Position numbers and translations under genes: made by a program
From: Triangularia verruculosa
Lineage: Eukaryota > Ascomycota > Sordariomycetes > Sordariales > Podosporaceae
Length of the DNA stretch: 64,000 nt
Reading direction: 5' to 3'
Assembly: GCA_033296885.1 (NCBI GenBank)
Contig: MU863954.1
Span: 62,001 to 126,000, forward strand
Notes under the pieces: model-generated
Database searches by the model: none
Told to the model about the DNA's origin: nothing
The model's input: the letters and a program-made list of their open reading frames with translations, nothing else
Shown: positions 35,938 through 46,545 of the stretch, piece by piece
Numbering within the stretch: position 1 is the first letter of the stretch
How the letters are laid out: every line of letters starts with the position of its first letter

Positions 35938-36775
35938 GATGTTCTAAGGAGGGTTTGGGGACAAAATTCTGACGAGAACGAGTACTGAAAGATTTTGGGT
36001 ACCTGAGTTTCCTTATCATATTTACCCTAGAGGATTTCAAACTTTCGCCCAATCAGCAACTGACAAAAGTTTTCAAGACATACAGCTGTACTATTGACGC
36101 CCCTCACGTCACAACAGAGCAGAACTGTTTGTTTCGACACAGACGTGCATTTGTCATTTATTCTACGGAGCCAAGCAGCAAGAGGCTAGGCCCTCCTGGT
36201 GCTGATCGCTGCGGCTGACGATGCAGAGCGTCGGATCAGGATGCAGCCACTTTTGAGATGGCTTGCTGCAAAGGAGCAGTTCCTCCGGCATATCACGAGA
36301 GTGAGGTTGTGAAGTTGAAGTTGTTAGAAAAGAAGTTACCTTACAGTGCACGGGGATGATGGTTCCGTGGGGGCTAGCTAGCTAACGTCTTGTATAGATC
36401 AGCGGTCAACGGCGGAAAGAGACGGTATGTGTCGCACATATGTACGTCCCCCCACGGGTTGGGTAAGGTATTACTTGCAGAGGGGTTTGCAAATCAACCA
36501 AGGGCCCACAAGTACGGGTTACGGTTGACATGCCGGGAAAGAGGCGGGATGGTTGTGTTGGGGGTCCAAGTGTTGTGGCGACGAGTTGATGATCCGTGAA
36601 AGAGGCTTGTTGGGGTGGAGGTGGATCTTCTGTTGTTTTCTATGTCTACCAAGGCCGTGATTTATGAATGGTCTTTAGCAATATCCTTGAGGGAGACGCG
36701 AAGATGGTTGGTTTCGAATGCATGGATTAAAGAGGGCGAAGGGTCTTTGGAGCATCTTCTCCTCTAAAGATACTG
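35938..36775. other. Intergenic sequence
   Basis: No gene supported. The right edge borders the palindromic element. Confidence 0.5.
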
Positions 36776-36777
36776 TA

Positions 36778-37265
36778 GCGGGAACCTGGGAATCCAAATA
36801 GTCGTATATTACTAGCGTATTAATCTTGGGCCCTAATGTTAATGTTAACCGGTCCTAGGAGTTTAATTAGGCTAAAACTCTTATAAATTATATATTAACT
36901 ATAAAATAGAAAGAACGAATATTATTACGATTACTATAGTAAATAGCCTATTTAAAAAATCGCTAAGGTTTTTAGAAAGTAAAATTCCTAATATAAATAT
37001 TTAAATTCGAATCTTAAGTTTACTATAATTATTATCTTTCATATATACTTCTTATTAATTTTTATATTTATTTATAAAAATTAATAGAAAAACCTCTTTT
37101 TTAATCTTTTTTATAAATTTATTAATTAATGATAAATTAATATTTTAATAACTTTATAAATAAATTGGTTATTATATTTTTTAAATAATTATATATTTAT
37201 AATATATTAACGTTAAATTTAAATTTAAATATTATAACCTAGTTTTATAAGCTTTTACTTTAATA
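36778..37265 (+). repeat. Left arm of the palindromic element
   Basis: Pairs with 37400-37887. Position x in this arm pairs with about 74665 minus x throughout, so the arms have almost no indels relative to each other. Confidence 0.8.
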
Positions 37266-37399
37266 CTTTACTTTATAAAACTATTAATTATTTTACTTTT
37301 ATAATAGATTAGGAAACCTAAACTACATTTTCTCCTCCCTTTTACCCTCTACCTCTTCCCTTATAACTACTATCTAAGACCTTTTCCTTTTTATTTTAT

Positions 37400-37887
37400 T
37401 AAAGCGGGAGTTTATAGAATTAGGTTATAATATTTAGGCTTAATTTTAATATATTATAAATATATAATTATTTAAGAAAGTATAATAATTAGTTTACTTA
37501 TAAAGCTATTAAAATATTAATTTATAATTAATTAGTAAGCTTATAAGAAAACTTAAAAGGGGTTTTTTTTTATTAATTTTTATAAGTAAATATAAAAGTT
37601 AGTAGAAGGTATATATAAAAAATAGTAATTATAATAGATTTAGGATTTAAATTTAGGTAGTTATTTATATTAGGAATTTTACTTTTTAAAAACTTTAACG
37701 ATCTTTTAAATAAATTATTTACTATAATAATTATAATAATATTCGTTTTTTTTATTTCATAATTGATATATAGTTTAGTTATAGGAATTTTAGTTTAATT
37801 AAGCTCCTAGGGCCGGTTAATATTAATATTAGGGCCTAAGATTGATACGCTAGTAATATACGATTGTTTAGATTCCCAGGTTCCCGC
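37400..37887 (-). repeat. Right arm of the palindromic element
   Basis: Inverted copy of 36778-37265. It is more AT-rich than the left arm in places, consistent with independent C-to-T changes. Confidence 0.8.
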
Positions 37888-38200
37888 TATGGTAATTTAA
37901 AGACCTTCGGTCTTCTATAGGGCTTCTAGTATATATAAGGAAGCCTTTTCCTACTTTTTTAAGCGGTCTTTTTCTTTCTTTATTAGGTTAATTAATACTT
38001 TAATATAACTTTTAAGTTCTCGAACTTCATAGGTTAGAGTTACATGGATGGTGGCATGTTTTAACGACTATTAGGGCTGCGAGGTTTATGGATGTTACTA
38101 GGGAGATTAGAGAGCGGGTAGAGAAGGGGGAGAAGAAGAATGAATAAATGAGGATACCCTATCTATATGGACCAGAAACTGTAGTAAAGAAGAAAAGAAA

Positions 38201-39199
38201 TCATGCTCCCGGGCTCCCTGTGGTCCACACCTGGTCATGTCCCCAAAAGTCTTTCGAAACGCCTTCCGACATTTTCCCAATAAAGACCCTGCTCGAGTTC
38301 TTGGCCTCCGCTCTCCCCACGCGCTGTCTCAGAATTGTAGGATCAATGTTCTGTCCAATGGTTCCTGCAAGGGCACGGGAGTTTGTATCGGCTACAAGTG
38401 TCTCGATGTCTTGAAAGGTACCGCTGATCTGACTGTCAATGGCTTGTTGCATCTGAGTGGTCGTGTGTTGGAGAATGGGAAGGACCTCAAGTGTGAGGTC
38501 TCGCTCGATGGCTGTGATGGGAATATTGTCCTCTTCGGGGTCTTCGGTTTGTTCGACGTCCAAGTCGTTTGTGTATTCCAAGATATCGTTGAGCTGACGG
38601 GAGTGCTCCTCGAGAACCTCTTGGTGAGCCAAGAGATTGTTTTTGACGTCTTCTGCAGCCAAGACTGATGATGCTCTGATGAGATAGTGGGTGGGTGGTC
38701 AGCTTGCATTTGGTTAGGAACATTTTCTTAATAAAACCGCTTACAGTGTGGCTCCGATCAGTGCGTAGCTGATCGTGTTCTTGGAGGCGTTGAGTCTTGC
38801 TTTGAAAGCCTCTAGTTTCGACTTTCTGAAAGTGACCTTCAACCTGTCCCTTATGCTCACACTTCCTCCCTTGGTGGAATGAACTGTGTACTTTTCAATG
38901 GTTGCCGTAAAGTCAAGGATGATTCGTTGGTTCGCCTTGATGGCAGCCTCTATCCCGAAACGCTGAAAGAGTGTCGCCAAGATAGCTTGGTTGCATGTAT
39001 CAGCCGATGTTTCTCTAATGGCGGCCCGTAAGCCCTCGAGAACCGACTGAGCCGAAAGAATGTCTTCCTTCAGTGCCTGAAGCTGTGCGGGGGCTTTTCT
39101 CAGGCCGTTGATGAAGCCCCAAAGAGCTTTTGCGCTGGATGCAGCAACTTCTGCAATTGTCAAGGCGCTCGCGATTACCCCGATTGGTTCAGCCATCAT
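38201..39199 (-). CDS. HeLo-like domain protein with C-terminal HET-s-type amyloid repeats (candidate cell-death effector)
   Basis: Two exons on the minus strand, 39199-38745 and 38675-38201, joined by a GTAAGC…TCAG intron, sum to 930 bases, 309 residues. Residues 1-~150 (MMAEPIGVIASALTIAEVAA, then ALWGFINGLRKAPAQLQALK) resemble the fungal HeLo-like N-terminal domain of STAND proteins (PF17111 type), a membrane-targeting helical bundle. After an acidic, helical linker, the C-terminus holds two amyloid-type pseudo-repeats 29 residues apart: DTNSRALAGTIGQNI (about 248-262) and KNSSRVFIGKMSEG (about 277-290), closing with KDFWGH. S-R-V-x-I-G followed by an F-W pair is the pattern of the HET-s prion-forming domain (HRAM). 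Known relatives convert to a beta-solenoid when templated, which releases the N-terminal domain to damage the plasma membrane. Here the domain is HeLo-like, not the classical HET-S HeLo, an uncommon pairing. Divergent from the gene at 39432. Confidence 0.75.
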
Positions 39200-39431
39200 G
39201 TCGGTGTGATAGAGTTTGCGGGAAGGAATCTATTCAGTTGTGAGAGATTCCAACAATGATGGGGGAGTTGCATGATATTGGGCTCCGAAGGGGGGCGCCT
39301 TGGGCAGACTCGCCCACGTCTGAGCCACACGCTGGCACCATGCCAAGGGAATGGTTTTGACCAATAAATAAATTACAAAAGGGGCGAGGAGGGCCTGATT
39401 CCCCGCTCCTAAGGCATCCTCCGGCAACATC
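39200..39431. promoter_or_regulatory. Shared divergent promoter, 232 bp
   Basis: Separates the divergent starts at 39199 (-) and 39432 (+). It has CCAAT at 39361-39365 followed by AATAAATAAATTACAAAA, a plausible TATA-like element for the plus-strand gene. A shared short promoter suggests co-expression of the pair. Confidence 0.5.
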
Positions 39432-42152
39432 ATGACGACGGACCGTGAAATCAATCAGAATATCGGTGACATCACCGCAAACGATAGATCAACAGTGTTT
39501 GCAGGATACAATGACCTCTCGGTTCATGTCAACGTCGATGGAACGATCTTGCAACACGCATCCCGCCGCGATCTTGCCGAGGTACCCCCTTCGACAGTTC
39601 AAACGGCATTGATCCTGGCCACCGGTGACTTTGGTTGGTTCAAGGGACCTCAGAGAACACAGACACTGGTGAATTGCTTGCAGGCCAAGGGTGCAGAGCT
39701 CAAGACTATTCACTCGTTCAGTTTCCAACGATACAAGAATTTCCGCCAAAAACACGATGCCCCTCAGGGAACCTTTGTTGACCAGGGTGTGGCAATGCCT
39801 ATTGTCCTACCTAACGCCTTGACCGAGGTATCTCGAGCTCCTGCAATGTCCTGCCTGCGTGCTATCACCGTCTGTCTTGTATGCCTTTGCAACAAGCGGA
39901 GCACGGTAGCCATCCTACAGCAATTGCTCCCCTACGGCCTGCTTCGGAAGGAGATGGAGGATGCCAAGTTGGAGTTTGAAGGTCCCCTGTTGTCAAGCCT
40001 GAGCCAGTGGGTTGATAGTGTTATTGTTGAGGAAGAAAACAACAAGCTCAGGGACGTTCTCATGGCGAATTTGGACGCATCACTCAGGCGGCACATCTGG
40101 GAGAAGCCTGGAGACAACGACGACCTGGCCATCGGCGAAGAAGGCTTCATTCTCGGTGTTCTGAAGTGGGCAGTGAAACCGTACCATGAACGAGCCTCGA
40201 CGGGATACCCGACACGCTCCCTTCGAGCTTGGATGGCAGCATCAATCTTGGAGCAGCTGGGGTTCGAGATCTCTGCAGTAGAGTCGGTCGTGAGCACTCC
40301 GGAGGACTACGACTTGTACATAACGAATGAAGAGAGCTTCAATGTATTTCTGGTCGTCTCCCATCGGGTGAAAGTTGACGTCGACCCTCTGGCACAAGAG
40401 GATCTCGACTCTGAGCTGGACGATACGCTGCCACCCCGTGCAGTCCTTCTCAAAGAGATACCCGACTTTGTGTTCCGGGATATTGAAGACGCCCACCGCC
40501 AACAGGTCAAAGATGCCTACAATCGCGCATTCGACATGGCAGTCATCAAGTTCACGGATATGAGGGTCAATTTGTCATCAAAGTTGAAGATTGATGTGGA
40601 AATGAGGGACAGGGCTGAAGGACAACGGGTTCTGGCACTACTACGTGGTAGTTATTACGATGATACGGGACCTAGGTACATACACATCGAAGACAAGTAC
40701 TTTATTGACGCTCTCGAGAAAATGATTGGAATGTTACAAGGACCTGGTGAGGACTCGTCGAACCAGATCGGGGGAGAGAAGCTGTACAGCCAACTTGGAA
40801 CTACAGCAAAGAAGGACTCTTTCTTTCACACTGGAGTAGCTTCGGCCCTTGGGACGTTGTACGGAATCTGCAGTTGTGCCTGTCGACAGGGAGGAGCACG
40901 CCTTGGGGGTGACGCCAAGATATCTGTCAGTCCTGAGAATATCTGCAGAGCCAACTATCAAGTGATCCTCCAATGGTCGCATCGCCTCATGAAAGCCGTC
41001 TTTTTTGGCGGTGTGTCATATCGCGATTGGGCGGGTCTCATCTTCGAGATGTTCCTGGGACACACTCAGGATCCCTCTCAAGAGAAGACAAACATCAGCA
41101 ACGAGCGGCGAACATTGGCACACGAAGAATACCGATCTCCTGATTGGGTCCTTGGGGTGCAATCACATGGATACAATGCGATATCAGACTCATTGGTCAG
41201 CTTGAAACTGGAATCTAGCTCGCTCGGAATCTTCCACATTACCCGAGGCCAGTTGCTTAACATTCCGTACGATAGCCAGGGCTATCTGCGAGGGCCAACC
41301 GACTTGCGACCCTCTGAGCGGCTACAAGCCGAAAAGAACTATAACTGGATTCCGTTGCGCTCTCTAGATATCCCGACCAATGGCCTTAATACTCAAACAT
41401 CTCTCCGGTTCGATGTCGAGCCGTATTGGGAGGGCGACCCACGGACAATTATCCTCAAGGTACGGGAGACAGGCGTGCCAATTGCATCTGTCTATATGAT
41501 GCAAGTAATTCACAGGCTCGCGACAATGAATATGGATTGTGAGTGCTCGACCAGTCAGAGCCGGGTTGAGGTTCCTGAGAATGAGCAGTGGCTTCGTCTG
41601 AGCATCCAAGATCTCAGGGTGTATGCTTCCAAAGGGATCAAACCAGGGAAGTTAGTAGATCTCAGGACTGGCAGGAGGAATGTCATGATCGATGCATCTG
41701 AAGGGCCCGAGGCATTAGCGTACGTGCTAGGGATCATCGATGCACACCAAATCAAAATAGCCCCGAGTGGCTGCATCCGCTGTGCCTATATCGTGAACCA
41801 CAGGCGTGGAGATGGCATAGGAAGCAGGGTATTCCGTGAAAAAGGCACCGTCATCATTATTCCACCCCAAGCCGTCGCCACCGGCAGCCGGGACGATTCC
41901 CCCGTTCGACAAGAAAGAAAACCACCAATCAACCCTTTCGAGCCAGTTGCCCGACCTCGACAGCATCGCCATCAACGACCCGAGCCCGTTCACCCCGAGC
42001 CCGTTCACCAGGAGCCCGAGACTCTTCAACCGGCCCAGGCACCTCCAACCTTTGTTCAGCTTGATGAACATGAATCATTTGTTCCCCGGTTATCCCTGAG
42101 ACAACAAAGACGGCTTGCTGAAGCACGAGAGAACGCTGAAAGGTGGCGGTAG
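39432..42152 (+). CDS. Large protein with N-terminal amyloid-like motif; possible non-NLR partner of the effector
   Basis: Single exon, 906 residues. The first 30 residues read …NIGDITANDRSTVFAGYNDL; the segment NDRSTVFAGYND lines up with KNSSRVFIGKMS of the divergent effector (shared N, S, V, F, G spacing). In fungal amyloid-signalling pairs the receptor carries one such motif at its N-terminus. The body is not a NACHT or NB-ARC protein: I see no P-loop, Walker B, WD, ankyrin or TPR pattern. Visible features are FNVFLVVSHRVKVDV, CRANYQVILQWSHRLMKAVF, VQSHGYNAISDSL and a Pro/Glu/His-rich tail (RPEPVHPEPVHQEPETLQP) ending in a basic helix. I do not recognise the body. No signal peptide or clear TM helix. 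Function as a sensor is inferred from the layout and the motif only. Confidence 0.75.
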   Translation: MTTDREINQNIGDITANDRSTVFAGYNDLSVHVNVDGTILQHASRRDLAEVPPSTVQTALILATGDFGWFKGPQRTQTLVNCLQAKGAELKTIHSFSFQRYKNFRQKHDAPQGTFVDQGVAMPIVLPNALTEVSRAPAMSCLRAITVCLVCLCNKRSTVAILQQLLPYGLLRKEMEDAKLEFEGPLLSSLSQWVDSVIVEEENNKLRDVLMANLDASLRRHIWEKPGDNDDLAIGEEGFILGVLKWAVKPYHERASTGYPTRSLRAWMAASILEQLGFEISAVESVVSTPEDYDLYITNEESFNVFLVVSHRVKVDVDPLAQEDLDSELDDTLPPRAVLLKEIPDFVFRDIEDAHRQQVKDAYNRAFDMAVIKFTDMRVNLSSKLKIDVEMRDRAEGQRVLALLRGSYYDDTGPRYIHIEDKYFIDALEKMIGMLQGPGEDSSNQIGGEKLYSQLGTTAKKDSFFHTGVASALGTLYGICSCACRQGGARLGGDAKISVSPENICRANYQVILQWSHRLMKAVFFGGVSYRDWAGLIFEMFLGHTQDPSQEKTNISNERRTLAHEEYRSPDWVLGVQSHGYNAISDSLVSLKLESSSLGIFHITRGQLLNIPYDSQGYLRGPTDLRPSERLQAEKNYNWIPLRSLDIPTNGLNTQTSLRFDVEPYWEGDPRTIILKVRETGVPIASVYMMQVIHRLATMNMDCECSTSQSRVEVPENEQWLRLSIQDLRVYASKGIKPGKLVDLRTGRRNVMIDASEGPEALAYVLGIIDAHQIKIAPSGCIRCAYIVNHRRGDGIGSRVFREKGTVIIIPPQAVATGSRDDSPVRQERKPPINPFEPVARPRQHRHQRPEPVHPEPVHQEPETLQPAQAPPTFVQLDEHESFVPRLSLRQQRRLAEARENAERWR

Positions 42153-42249
42153 AACATGATCCAATTACATGTAACGTTAACGATCTCCCTTCAGGGCAAC
42201 AACCAAAGCGTCAAAACTTCCTCATCTAAGTTAATAAGTAGTCTTAGAG

Positions 42250-42560
42250 GTCGGTTTCCTGACTTCAGCTAGAAACCCTTGATACAGGGGATGTTGAGGA
42301 ACGCGTCGGGTACTATATATAGCGATAGAGACTAAAATAAATATATACTAGTTATCCCGATAAGGTTAGATACAGTTAGTAATATTTATTCTTCCCTATC
42401 GTTTGCTAAAGCCCGAAATAATAAAAAGTACTAAAAATATATACCGGTTATCTTAATAAAGTTAGGTATAGCCGGCGATACCTTTAGTATTCTCCTACTC
42501 TTCTTACTTCATAAGACTTACACTACCAGAAAAGTTAGGTATTTAGATAACGGAATGGAA
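42250..42560. repeat. Two diverged direct repeats, AT-rich, RIP-like
   Basis: A unit of about 72 bp at 42329-42400 recurs at 42428-42500 (shared ACTAAAA…ATATATAC…GTTATC…AA…GTTAG…TA…TTCT). Differences are mostly transitions. A remnant of a tandem or transposon-derived repeat. Confidence 0.55.
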
Positions 42561-42690
42561 AGTATAGATATTTGGTGGCTTATAAATAGAGCAATAGTTT
42601 TGGTAAGGCAAGAAGGGTAGTGAGAATGCCAAGTATTGCTAAGTCATTCATAGGCCCTAGCGTTGACAAGTGGTGTCAAGCAACCAGCAC

Positions 42691-42762
42691 GGTTCTATAG
42701 TGTAGCGGTTATCACTCCGGATTCTGATTCCGGCAACCCCGGTTCGAGTCCGGGTAGGACCT
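42691..42762 (+). tRNA. tRNA-Gln (anticodon CTG)
   Basis: A 72-nt cloverleaf with no intron. The acceptor GGTTCTA pairs with TAGGACC (one G-T). The anticodon stem CCGGA/TCCGG encloses the loop TTCTGAT, anticodon CTG, which reads CAG. The T arm CCCCGGTTCGAGTCCGGG has the invariant TTCGA. Discriminator T. The nuclear CCA end is added after transcription, so its absence is expected. Confidence 0.95.
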
Positions 42763-44229
42763 CATTCTTTTGCATATCTTTTAACACCCACTAGCTGTTT
42801 CTCCTGCTTTGCCAGCCATCATTTCGACATCACTGATAAGTTCATGTCTGTTTTTTTCCCCCGAGGCATCACCTATAATACTCCTCCCAGGGGTTGCCAC
42901 TATCACGCCGTACCCATGTGACTTCCACCGACCGGACTCTTGACTTTTTCGGACTCCTGAAGCAGGACGTCAATCCATTGAACAGTATTTCGAATATCCC
43001 TCTCTTATTTTCTTTGTTGTAACGGTAATTCTTGTAGCGGTGGCGTTTGCTTCGGCGGCGGCCTTTTTCATGTTAATAAACTTATTTGATCTTTGCTCTT
43101 TCTCGTATGGATGAGGTATCTAACCGTTTCCTGGTAACTCAACCTCTAGCCATAGGCCCTCTGAAGACGGCCGCGGTACCGCAATGTAGATGCCGTCACG
43201 GTACATTGTTCTTATCTTTGGAATTATTTTCAGGCTTGAGGGGCGAGCGGGATGAATGAGGTATCGAAATGTCATTGATTTCGCGCGGAAAAAAAAGGAT
43301 TCACCTACTAGTGACGCTGCGGAGGTGGTGGCTTAGTTGGCATTTATGATTGCGCTGGAGTTGTCATCTGCGCATCGAATGCGCAACAGGCGGCCTTTTG
43401 GCAGTCAGATGACAGGACGCCTGCAGTAACAAACTGCTTGCTGTGTAACCCCTTGATATTGGCAAGGCTGTTTCTGTGTTTGTTGAAATAGCCCTCCCGT
43501 CCGAGTTAGCACAGATAGGCATGTTGCAAACATAGTAAGTAAGGTGAATAGGATGGATGTATCAGATGCAGCGCTCCATAGAACAATCTAGATAGACCTG
43601 CTTCATCAGCTCAATGCCTAGCCAGCGTGGCGCACATACCTACTGACGTATAGCAAGGCCAGCGTGTTAGACTCCCTGATTAGTGAGGTTCTGTCATGGA
43701 GAGGGGTAGGGGAAGGGGAAGGGGGAGGAAAAAGCGCCCGTGGGTTGCTGATGTTACGAAAGCTATTCGTAGTTGGGTCCGGGTTTGGTACGGTATTCGC
43801 TTCAAGATAATAAGCATGGTAGAAGCCGCTGCAAGTGCAAGTCTGAACAATGCATTGGGTTTTACTCACCTGAAAGCTTTCCTTGGAAGACATTTTCTGA
43901 TAATTCAATCACCATAGCGATCTTAAGTCTCAAACTTCTCGGGGTTGTATGGTCAGACACGCCGTCTAACCTTGACCCACGATAGCAAGCCATCATCCTA
44001 AACTACCGGCATGAATTAGAATGTTGATCACTCATCACCTGTAAATACCAATCCGGCTGTTGTCAAAAAAGTAATCATTAAATGCTATGCTTGCTTCATG
44101 TTCCATGAAACAAAAGAAGACATCAAAACCATTATCCCATTATCGTCCTTCGTTCCCTTCCATATCCATTTCCCATAACCATATCAGTCATGCCGCTTTT
44201 TGAAGCCAAAAGGTCAAATAAGTGGTTGC
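42763..44229. other. Intergenic sequence
   Basis: No coding frame with a domain, no second RNA gene. The small frames at 43618-43908 (-) and 43696-43985 (+) overlap and lack support. Confidence 0.5.
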
Positions 44230-44667
44230 TTATAGACCGAACCCAGCAGCAAGGGCGGCACCCAGAACAACAAGCCCGAACTGAGAGGAGCGGCCTCCAG
44301 CAGCGGCGTTGGTTGATGAAGGACCGGCAGCCCGAGTGCTTGTTGACTCCAGAGGGGCCTCGGTGGTAGTGGCGAGATCGGTTGTGGTCTCAGTGAGAGT
44401 GCTGGTTGGTTTGACAGAAATAGTGGAGTTGGTGAATCCAGTCGTGGTCGTGGTCGTGGTGGTGTTGGCGTAGTTGGTCTTTGGTGGCAGGATAGTAGTG
44501 TTGGCCTTGATGTGGGTAGAGGTGGCGAGGGTGGTAGTATGGGCGTGCTCGTGTGTGGTTGGGACAGTGGTGTAGGTATATACAGAGTCGGTGTCGTGAG
44601 AGCTGTGGTCCTCTTTGGCAGCGGCAAGGCTCAGGAGAGCAGAGAGGATGATGAACTTGAACTGCAT
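44230..44667 (-). CDS. Thr-rich GPI-anchored cell wall protein (predicted)
   Basis: Single exon, 145 residues. N-terminal signal peptide MQFKFIILSALLSLAAAKED (cleavage after the AAA). The middle is Thr/Ser-rich with an uninterrupted Thr run and several N-x-T/S sites, typical of heavily O-mannosylated wall proteins. The C-terminus has a small-residue omega region (SSTNAAAGGRSS) followed by a hydrophobic tail (FGLVVLGAALAAGFGL), the signal for a GPI anchor. Expected at the plasma membrane or cell wall. No enzymatic domain. Confidence 0.8.
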   Translation of the reverse strand: MQFKFIILSALLSLAAAKEDHSSHDTDSVYTYTTVPTTHEHAHTTTLATSTHIKANTTILPPKTNYANTTTTTTTTGFTNSTISVKPTSTLTETTTDLATTTEAPLESTSTRAAGPSSTNAAAGGRSSQFGLVVLGAALAAGFGL

Positions 44668-46545
44668 TTTGAGTTGTTGGTTGTATGTAAATGTGAGTTG
44701 CTGTATGTGTGATGGCTGAATATGGCAGCTTGTTATGTGGAATAACAGGTGTCAAGACGTGACCTCAGTATATCTTGGCAGCGTAATGTTCAGATGAATC
44801 GTGAAGATGAGATAGAGTGAACTGATGAATGACAGGAAGTCAAGACGAGCGACTTGCTGCGTCTTTAAGCCAAGCTGACGGACACTGGCCAGTCGGCTCG
44901 GAGATGGGATGGCCGGCTCTTGGGCCAGGGTCAGGGACAAGACGAGAATGACCCCTGCCATGGCGCAAGCTGTGAATATTGAGATGGCCGACTCGCATGT
45001 GTGGCTTCCCGCCAGGTTTACGAGAAAAGAGGCCCAAAACACAAGACAGACGCGTGGAGGGCGGATGTCGGCGGGCGATCCAAACGCCTCCCCGGAACTA
45101 GCAATACGACGTAGCGGGCTCATTGGACGGGCTGGGCTAGATGGCGTGGCAGGGACGGCTGGGCTGGTCGATGCATGCTGTGTTCACTGCGGCTTCAGTG
45201 ACTGAGGCTGCAGGTATTGAAACCATTTTCGCAGTGGTGGAGGCCGGCAACTTGCCGATGAACCCCTAGTTTGTGTGACCGAACGACCTCGATACGGGAC
45301 TCGACAGACGATGGCTGGGTGGGCATGCTCCGGAGGTTGGAAGACGATCTGTTTAGCTTCCAGATTGACAAAAGAAAAGAGCAAACGGTGATCCAACGGC
45401 TCGGTGAAATCGTGGGGGATCTGAGCTGAGACCACGCAATGATAACTCCTCTCCGGCTGTGTCGGCTGTGTTGCTGTCTCGGTGGCCACGCCGAGGTGGG
45501 GCGGGAGACCTCAACAGACCGTGAGCGGTAGATACGAGAGGGCAAAATTCCAACTGTACAGTAGAGTACAAGAGAGACTTATGGGCTCAGTCCAACAAGG
45601 CAGAGAGCAGAAACAAATGTGTGGAGCTGAGAACGGCTGTCTCAGAACAACACGATTTTGGACCCCTGTCATGTGAAGAGGGGTAAAAGATTCGGAGATT
45701 TTCTTAAAAAGGTCGACTTTAACCGCGAGTTTCTTCCATCTTTCTAAGTTGATCCGGATGTCAACAAAATGCTGACAGATGTTGATTCCCTGGGGGAGGT
45801 TCCCCAAAAGTTCAGGCCAAATGTCTTCAAAATAGGATCACCACTCATTTCCATCTTAAAAGCTGAGAGCATAACGCACGGGCCACATCTCGAGCATGGG
45901 CCACACGGGAGCCCAGGGTCAATGAAAGCTTCTTTGGACAACCGCCGCCGAGTGGCAACAGCCCGACACCACCAAAAGCCGTTTGATAAGTTTCGAATAG
46001 GGAACCTGGAATGCTGGCTCGTGTCGAAGACACAGAGAGATAGGGAGCAAATGAAGACGTTCCACAAGCTGAGAGGAAGAGGCAACAGTATTATGTAACC
46101 CACAGCTTTGGGCAGCCGACCCTTGCCGCGCCCGGGATTAGCAAATCAGGAATAGCGTAGCTCGCCTTGGGGCTGGAGCCTCGGTGGAGAAGGTCGTGAT
46201 TGCAGCCAAAGACCTCCGCCCGCACTGCACCCGCCTGCCGCCCAGGGGACTTTGAGCAGACAGGACATCAGAAAGTTGGACATTTGCATCTCGTCGCCGC
46301 TTCCACGACTCTATTCAACACAGGTCGACCGCCCTAGACAGACACTACCGATATTTTCGATCCCCTCGCCTAACAGCCAGCCCCGCGCTCCCGCCGCATT
46401 CCTCCCCAACCACCCCACAAACCACCAACTTTGATCGAAACCAATTCCAAATCCGCGCACGTCCGAACAACCGAAGCCTGGATTGGGCACCGACACGGGG
46501 AAAACACACGAGGCACAAGGCCGAGGAGGAACAAATACCAACATA
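44668..46545. other. Intergenic sequence upstream of BUD6
   Basis: No gene supported; frames on both strands overlap and have no domain. The last 250 bases before 46546 are C-rich and CT-rich, a probable promoter/leader. Confidence 0.45.

Larger units (their letters stand above)
36778..37887. mobile_element. 1.1-kb palindromic, TA-flanked transposon relic with RIP-like decay
   Basis: The whole element is one inverted repeat. The left end GCGGGAACCTGGGAATC (36778 on) is matched by its reverse complement ending at 37887. TA dinucleotides flank both ends (36776-36777, 37888-37889), the target duplication of Tc1/mariner-type elements. The arms match for about 488 bp (36778-37265 and 37400-37887) with a spacer of about 134 bp. 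Differences between the arms are almost all transitions (for example CTTGGGCCC against CTTAGGCCC), and the interior is extremely AT-rich with no coding frame: the expected result of repeat-induced point mutation. It could be a fold-back/MITE derivative or two copies that inserted head to head. Confidence 0.82.
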
